In this document: positions 57,601 through 64,000 of the stretch, one piece after another | Layout: every line of letters starts with the position of its first letter | Numbering within the stretch: position 1 is the stretch's first letter | NCBI GenBank assembly: GCA_013368445.1 | Contig: JAACJO010000009.1 | Location: 868,001 to 932,000, forward strand | Length of the DNA stretch: 64,000 bases | From: Leucocoprinus leucothites | Lineage: Eukaryota > Basidiomycota > Agaricomycetes > Agaricales > Agaricaceae | Direction of reading: 5' to 3' | The notes under the pieces: model-generated | Seen by the model: the letters and a program-made list of their open reading frames with translations, nothing else | What the model was told of the DNA's origin: nothing | Databases searched by the model: none | Position numbers and translations under genes: made by a program

Positions 57601-60148
57601 AGCCGAAGAAGAAGAGGAGGAGAGCGGGAGTGAAAGTGAGAGTGCGACGGAACAGTCTCTCATTCGTCCTCCTGAGGCTATCACCGGGAGTGTAGCAGAA
57701 GAAGAAGGAGCGGAGGACGCGAACGGCGATCCCCTAACGGAAGAGAAGACAAACACAAAGACGAAGGCGAAGAGGAAGAAAACGAAGAAGAGAAAGGTAC
57801 CCGTTACACATCCCCTTTCATCAACAGGTGCAGCACTAGCATCGGCACTAGCCCATTCTCATTCAGTACCGAATCTGCGCTCTACTATCACTACTACCGG
57901 AAGCGCAGATCTGAGTACGACAGAAGCAGAAGACGGAGACGGAGATGAAGATGATTACGACCGTGATGATAGAAGAGAGGTGGCTTCTTCCTCTTCGACA
58001 AGTGGCGGTGATAAGGACGTTCGTGGTGTTGACGGCAACTTTCCAGGCCTTAGCCCTGGGCTCGGTAATGGTTTAGGTTTAAGCACCACTACCACTACCT
58101 TGGGTACAGGGACGGTGACTTTGAAAAAGGAGAAGAAAGAGAAGAAGAAGAAGAAGAAGAAAGAGAAACCCGTGTTTGTCCTCCGCGGCGATCCACAGTT
58201 AGGGAGGAGTCTTGGTATCATCTTTGCTACAACAACAGACGACAGTGCTGCGGAGGAATTTGGGTTTGGGTTCGGGAAACAGCGACAGAGGCATGCGCGG
58301 TTGGTTTTGCTTGCGAGGCATTTGCAGGTGTTGTTCCCGGAGGAGACGGAGGTGCTGGGAAAAGTGGTTGCGAAGCTGGCACCACCCCCGCCTCCTGGGT
58401 TTGTTAGTGATGACACCCGGGCAGGGCTGAATAAGAAGGAAAAGAAGAAGCAGAAACAGAAAGGGAGCCGTGTCCTTTTCTTGGATGATGATTGTTCGCT
58501 GGAGTATAGTAGTTTGGCGAGTAGTGATTTGCAGAGGGCTACTGGTGCTACTGAGCGAGGGGATGGGTTTCCATTTAGATTTGATGGGTATGGTTACGAT
58601 CCGGATCCGAGAGGTGATGTGCCAGGGAGGAAAGATACGTTGGTCCATGTTTTCATTGACCAGTACGTGAAGAACAAATCATTTTTGTGAAGATGCTGAT
58701 TTATATTTTACAGCTCGAATATCTTAATTGGATTATTATCCCATATTAAACGCACATCGCGGAAACTCAAGATACCACCGTCCTCTTCATCGTCGTCCAA
58801 GCACGTATACCCTCCATCGACAGATGGAATAACGAGATCTACCAATACGACCGGTTCACGGCCATTACCTATACCGAAAACTAAAGCCGGTGTTCCGGTT
58901 TTGGAAACGAAACCGATTATACCTTTACCTTCGTTTGCAGTCTCGCGTTCTGCGCCTACTACGATGTCAAAGGGCGCTTTAAAATCTGCGTTGTTGGCTC
59001 ATCGTTATGATGTGGCGAGCGAGGATTCTGGGGATGTGAATGACCTTGGTTCGTCCGGTGTTGAGATTGATGGCGAAGAGGAGGATGTACCGGTGTTTGA
59101 ATTTGAGGATGAGAGGTATGGGTTTGAGAAAAGTACTAGAGGGGTAAAAGAGGGGCAGGGTATACTATTGGCGGCGGTGGGGCTGAAGGCAAAGCAGAAG
59201 CAGAAGGAAAAGCAGAAGGAAAAGGCTGCAGTGGCGATCAAGCGCTCGCCGCATTTATGGCATGCTGCGCTTGCTTTGGTTCTGGAAAGAGGAAGACCAG
59301 TGACTCGTAAGTTTTTTTCGCTTCGTGTATTTGTCCAAGAGAAAAGAAATGACTGAATGGTGTCCACGTCGACAGGTCGCGTTGTGGTGGCTTCGAGCCC
59401 ATTATACCAGCCGATGGATGATATGGAACGTTTGGGATATGAAGTGAGCGTGCTCACGCGTGTACCGGACCTTGGCGACGGCGCGGATCGACTCGAAAAA
59501 GCTGCGAGACACGAGTCGTCGTCGTCACATAATAAGGACGCGGACTATAATAACAACTATTACGGCAGCAGTAGCCCGACGAAAGGCAGTCGAAGTATCG
59601 GGAAGAGTCATTCCCGGCGGATTTTGATGAATGGTGAATGTAGTATGGGGTCAACGTCGAGTGGTGGGGCTGCCACGCAAACGACTGGCCAGGGATCGAC
59701 ACCACTACGTGTCAAGTATCGAGAGCAGGGTGTGGATGAGCTTTTGCAGCTCAAGTTGCTTACCGTGATTGCGGCTACGGAACGTGTTCCGGAGGGCGCG
59801 ACGATTGTACTTGCTACTGGTGATGGAAATGTGGGGCAGTTTAATGAAGACGGGTATCTTGGTGAGTGTTTTGCTTCGGAGTATCCCTTCAAGTGTTTGA
59901 AATTGCTGACTTTGACTAGGTCCAGTAAGAATGGCGCTTAAACATGGATGGAAAGTTGAGCTGTATGCTTGGGAGGATGGTCTCAGTGAGTGTTTTTCTT
60001 TTGCTAGTATTTTTTTGAGACTGATGGCTTCTTAGGTCGGTCGTGGCGACGAGAGTTCGGCCCGACAAGTGAGTGGGGGAGGAAGGGCATGTTCCGAGTT
60101 ATTGCTATGGAACAATTTGCCGAGTGCTTGGTTGATCTTGGATACTAA
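54650..60148 (+). CDS. Giant low-complexity protein with C-terminal NYN (PIN-like) domain
   Basis: Exons 54650-56273, 56502-58662, 58714-59306, 59376-59861, 59920-59985 and 60036-60148 all keep phase and give 1680 aa. Residues 1 to about 1230 are Ser-, Asp/Glu- and Lys-rich, with a nine-Gln run, acidic blocks and polylysine. The NYN-type domain then reads HVFIDHSNILIGLLSHIKR, VVVASSPLYQ, YREQGVDELLQLKLL, IVLATGDGNVGQFNEDGYLG, VRMALKHGWKVELYAWEDGL and RSWRREF. The acidic residues expected of this nuclease fold (D of IDHSN, D of VDELL, TGDGN) are present. A large insert splits the domain. The 228-nt first intron is the weakest link, but the second part has no start ATG before mid-exon, which favours one gene. 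Probable RNA-processing role by family. Confidence 0.72.
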
Positions 60149-63100
60149 GGGCTCTGACCCTCGTCGGGTGTCACAGTATAATTATTGTGATAATTTGTGT
60201 ATTCAGAGTGCTTCGTACTTATTCTGGTATTTTAATAGGTAAATATTGACCGATATCGCTGTTATTTTATTGGGGCTTTGAAAAACCTTGATTTTGGATT
60301 AAAGATGTCCTGCAGGCGATGTCTGTCAGATGACCGTTGAGGGAGGTCAAGATGACTGTCGTCCAGGAAAATCCTCCGATTCGGACCGCCACTGGGATAC
60401 ATAGACAGGACTGACAGACATCCCGGACGAAGCGAGTTTGGCTCCCCTGTGTACTTGGCAATCGTTTTCTTGGAAGTCCCTTCAACACTTTTCTGATGCT
60501 CTTGAAGTTTGAAACATAGCTCCCCTTTTCTGCGGCGGCCTAGCGAAGGTGCCTCGAACCTGTGTCAATGTCCTCATTGTCTCTAGTCATTTTTTAGCCC
60601 CAAGCCAGCCAAGCTGACGTCTCGGGGTCCACTTGCCCTTTCGACCGTGCCAGTACTGGACTATGAGACAAGAGACATCCCGGAGGTATTTCTCGCTGGC
60701 GCTGAATATTACTACGTGGTATGGCCATCCCGGGACTCTCCTCTATTCCATGACTTGACCACTGGCTTGGGTTGCCACGCCTCGGAATCAGAAAATATAT
60801 TGGTTTGAGTAGTAGAACATCAGATGCCAATCGACATCTATCAGGTTATTTCCTCTGCTTCTGACTGTTAAGCTCCGACCGTCAGCTCGTAGTAAATGGA
60901 TGTCACTGTCTTCAAGAACATATCTGCCGATGAATATGCGGCAGTCGCCGAGCGAAAAGCCTAGTGAGATACAGCAGCCTAAATCAACCTCCAACGTCTC
61001 ACAAGGATGAACCCCTTTTTTTCTTTGAGTGTCCTATTGCCACTCTCAGAGCCCTGTCCTTCTGTCGTTTCACACCGTCTTGGGGGCAATTGACATACCA
61101 TGGTACTTTCGTTGGATTTCGGACCTTGCTGTTTTGGGGCTTCCAACAGAAAAATACCAGTACCCAGGAGCTCGTGTTGGACTCTCGGAAACTGGTCATG
61201 GATGACGACTTACGTCTGTATCGCTGACGCCTAGGGTTGCACTGCGCCCTACGGCTATGCTTAGTATACCATGTCGGGTTGTCCCTTCGAGATCCTCTCC
61301 ACGAAGTGGTCGGGCAATTATCGCTCACAGAGCGCCATCCAGTTGACGTTAAGAGAATCAGTCGCCAGTAGCTTATCTGCTTTTGGACTTCTGATTTGTT
61401 CCCAAGGTACTATTGGTTGAATTATCTCAATTTTGAAACTCGAAAATGCAAGTAAGGCTTGTGTTGGCGCCACAGTAGTTTTAGCGCCGTGGTTGGTGTT
61501 GGTCGCTTCTGGCCAATTTCAGCGGGTTGAGATGGGATGATATGTACCTAACCGATCAGCGATGACTAGCTCTTGTCTCATGTAACCTCACTCGATAGAC
61601 TTTCAGGAACCAATGGCGCCAAGCGTGTAGCTTGATCTTACAAAGCCTACGCACAGTGTCGCTCGTGACCCTTCTCAATAATGGTCGAAAGTTCCTTTCA
61701 TTTCTCAGGCCTCAAGAACCCCAGTTTCTCGGCCACCAGAGCCTGTGCTGCTGCTCGTCGCCCCTACTGATTTCCGACTGTTGGCACTCCCTTGAGTCCT
61801 GTGTAGAGGTTGGCGTTTCCTATACATCTCGGGGCTCGCAGGACATCAATAAAAGCCCGATATTGCGCCAGGAATTTCAATGCTGATTAATTTGGGACTG
61901 CAAGGTTTACATATGCACCTACTGCACCGTTCAAGTGCATCGGAACCTGCCGTAAGTGTGGGGTGAGATGAAAGGTACATAGAGGCTATGTGATCGAGAA
62001 TGGAGTTTACCGGTCGCCTCAAGGAACCCAACATTAGTCGACTACTCGCAATCGACGAGGTTTCACCTAGATCCCGGGGCACAATAGTGCACTAACCTCC
62101 CTCTTGCACTGGCCATAAGTACTACGAGTGTACACAAAAACACGTTTTGCGATCCATGCGTAATCAATGGCCTAGGGCAAGCGTCTACCGGTCGGGAAGA
62201 TCAGTCTTGTAACTTATTTTCCAAAAGCAGGAAATATCGGAAAAGATGGCTATGTTCACCGGTCTGAACTTCTTGTCCATGTGTTCGATGCTTCTTTAAC
62301 CTCGTGGCATCCAACGATTAACAGTTCAGAACCATGGTGGAACCTATCTAAGTCGTGCTGTAGTACCTTGGTGGACTTTCAACTGCTGCTTTTATTCGTA
62401 TCTGGGAGTTTGGCGCGGTCTCAATTCCATAAGCTGATTGCATCCCCCCATGGTTTGCCGATCACCGAAACCGTCGTGTTCACTATGTGGTAAACCTAGG
62501 TCGCTAGATTGGTGAAAATAACCTTTAAAAGAAGCCTTACGACATACATACCTATAGGGTAATCGTAAATGGTACCATCGATGAGAGCCAGTCAGCCATT
62601 ATAGCCAACTCTAGGTCGTATGACCTAGTGGAGGAGATTCATCGGTCTCACCACTTTCTGATATCCATATGCAAGGCACTGAGCGGCTCCGCATGCGGAG
62701 TGCGATATTGAGCTCCCTACCAAGTTTTGACAACAGAAACTGCCGAGAAACTCTCGTAAATGTACAAAAGAAGTCGACAACATGAGTCTACCAATAGCAA
62801 GCAGCTGTCACTTCCCCTCCACATAATTAGCTTATGTCCACTCAGGGTGGAAAATATATCCGAGGAAACATCTGCTGCTGCACGGGAACAATTCAGAATC
62901 AAAATGACACTGAACGAGAGATTGCGAACCAAGAAAGGGGGTGGGCAGACATTGAATGCTAAATCTGCGGTAAATTGTCAGTTTCTCGACTGCGAGAGAA
63001 GGGGTGAGAAATGTATAGCAAGCACCCTGTGAAGCGGAGAAACCCCGAACCTCGGCTCTTTTAACCGCTTCTAATAGAGATTCGACAAATTGGGCAAGCC

Positions 63101-64000
63101 ATACATGCTCCATAATTATCTGTCGACGCAATAGCTGATGGTAATGTGAGTGGAACATGGCTGGGAGAACCTGGGAACTTAGGACCCCAGAACCCGTAAA
63201 CATAGAGAAGAAGTCGGCGCTAGATAATTCTGTGTGTTTTCAAAAACACCTCTTCCCTTCTTTGGAGTTTTTCGCTTACGCTTAGTGCGACTGATACCAT
63301 GATTACCATGGTTGAAGGTCGGACGAGATTTCTCTATCCTCCGTACCACCAGTCCAATTATCTCAAAATCTTGCACCCGTCGGATTACTGTCTGCATCGA
63401 ACGTACTTATTCTGCAAATATTTCGAATAACGAAGTGAAACCCAGAAAATTAGTTGGAAGGATTCACTAGTCTTTCTATGAGCACAATCTATGAGTAAGA
63501 GCTACTGACACCGTCCCGTTCGCCGAGCGCCTTGATTTGTTCCCGAGCATAGGTCAGGGTGCCTGGTCACCTCCTTCTTGGCTCCACCTGCTCGGAAATA
63601 TTCAAATTGTATATATTGCTTGCCGTAAATAGCTCTAGTCTTCGGGGTCACTTAGGTTTGCCCAGTTAGAAAAGGAGGATAAGGACTAGGCATTCGCCTA
63701 CCGAACGTCCTTCTCCCCATCCCACCGGCTGCTTAAGTTGATGGACAGGACTACATGCCTACGCCGACGGAATTTCTAGGTCCGCCCGCTTCGTTGTCGC
63801 CGGCGGTGGCCCACATTGTAGCCATCTGGACTGAGGTGCGCCATTTTCCTGAGACTTCTAACAGGCAACTGAAAGAGTATGTTCAACAATAGGTTTTGCT
63901 CTATGGTGCGGCTGTCTGTCACTATATTTGGTCTCTATTGACGAGCCGACCGTGGTAGGCATATATACATGCCTCTTTTTCGAGGCAGCATACATAATGT
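60149..64000. other. Gene-poor region, no supported gene
   Basis: About 3.8 kb with only short frames on both strands (none over about 125 codons), no family motifs and no splice-linked series. I see no terminal repeats, tRNA or clear transposon proteins. It may hold decayed mobile-element DNA, but I cannot show it. Confidence 0.45.

Noticed and set aside
57523..58648. Minus-strand frames of 77-153 codons opposite the NYN gene
   Set aside because: Mirror images of low-complexity acidic and lysine codons on the plus strand.
62760..63397. Short frames in the right-hand end
   Set aside because: No family similarity that I can see and no intron-linked extension.

Overview
The window looks like nuclear DNA of a filamentous basidiomycete, most likely an Agaricomycete mushroom. 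Genes are broken by many 50-70 nt GT-AG introns. They include gene families typical of such genomes: NACHT NTPases, F-box/LRR-like proteins, AIG1-like G-domain proteins, a GH71 alpha-1,3-glucanase and SPT small-subunit-like proteins. A single-copy tRNA-Asp is also present. Exon structures given here were worked out by hand from splice signals, reading phase and protein-family conservation; none was checked against transcripts or databases.

Left part (1-17.7 kb): a Ser/Pro-rich protein; a convergent pair of tryptophan-related genes (3-hydroxyanthranilate dioxygenase BNA1 and anthranilate phosphoribosyltransferase TRP4); a seven-exon ferric-reductase-type flavocytochrome; two tandem intact aldehyde dehydrogenases arising from a ~2.9 kb direct duplication; and a small SPT-subunit-like membrane protein. 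Gene-poor stretches lie at 1-1.8, 6.0-8.2 and 17.8-21.6 kb.

Middle (21.6-41.8 kb): a minus-strand cluster of diverged AIG1-like G-domain genes. Three of its five modules have a hydrophobic residue in place of the P-loop lysine, one has lost the P-loop, and two modules are joined in one open frame. Then come a disordered membrane protein, mitochondrial ribosomal protein uS4m (NAM9), a second SPT-subunit-like gene, a GNAT acetyltransferase, and a NACHT gene that seems to continue in frame and in splice phase into a complete AIG1-like G domain (37955-41788).

Right part (42-60 kb): three tandem F-box genes (the first broken, two intact) interleaved with fragments of neighbouring genes (a GNAT 5' piece and a GH71 3' piece). 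These are followed by intact GH71, the SUMO E1 subunit UBA2, tRNA-Asp(GTC), a PNPOx-like flavoprotein and a very large low-complexity protein ending in a NYN (PIN-like) nuclease-type domain. The last ~3.8 kb show no gene I can support.

The most interesting signals are the predicted NACHT-GTPase fusion, the repeated loss of the catalytic P-loop lysine in the neighbouring G-domain cluster, and the shuffled gene fragments that record how the F-box array grew.
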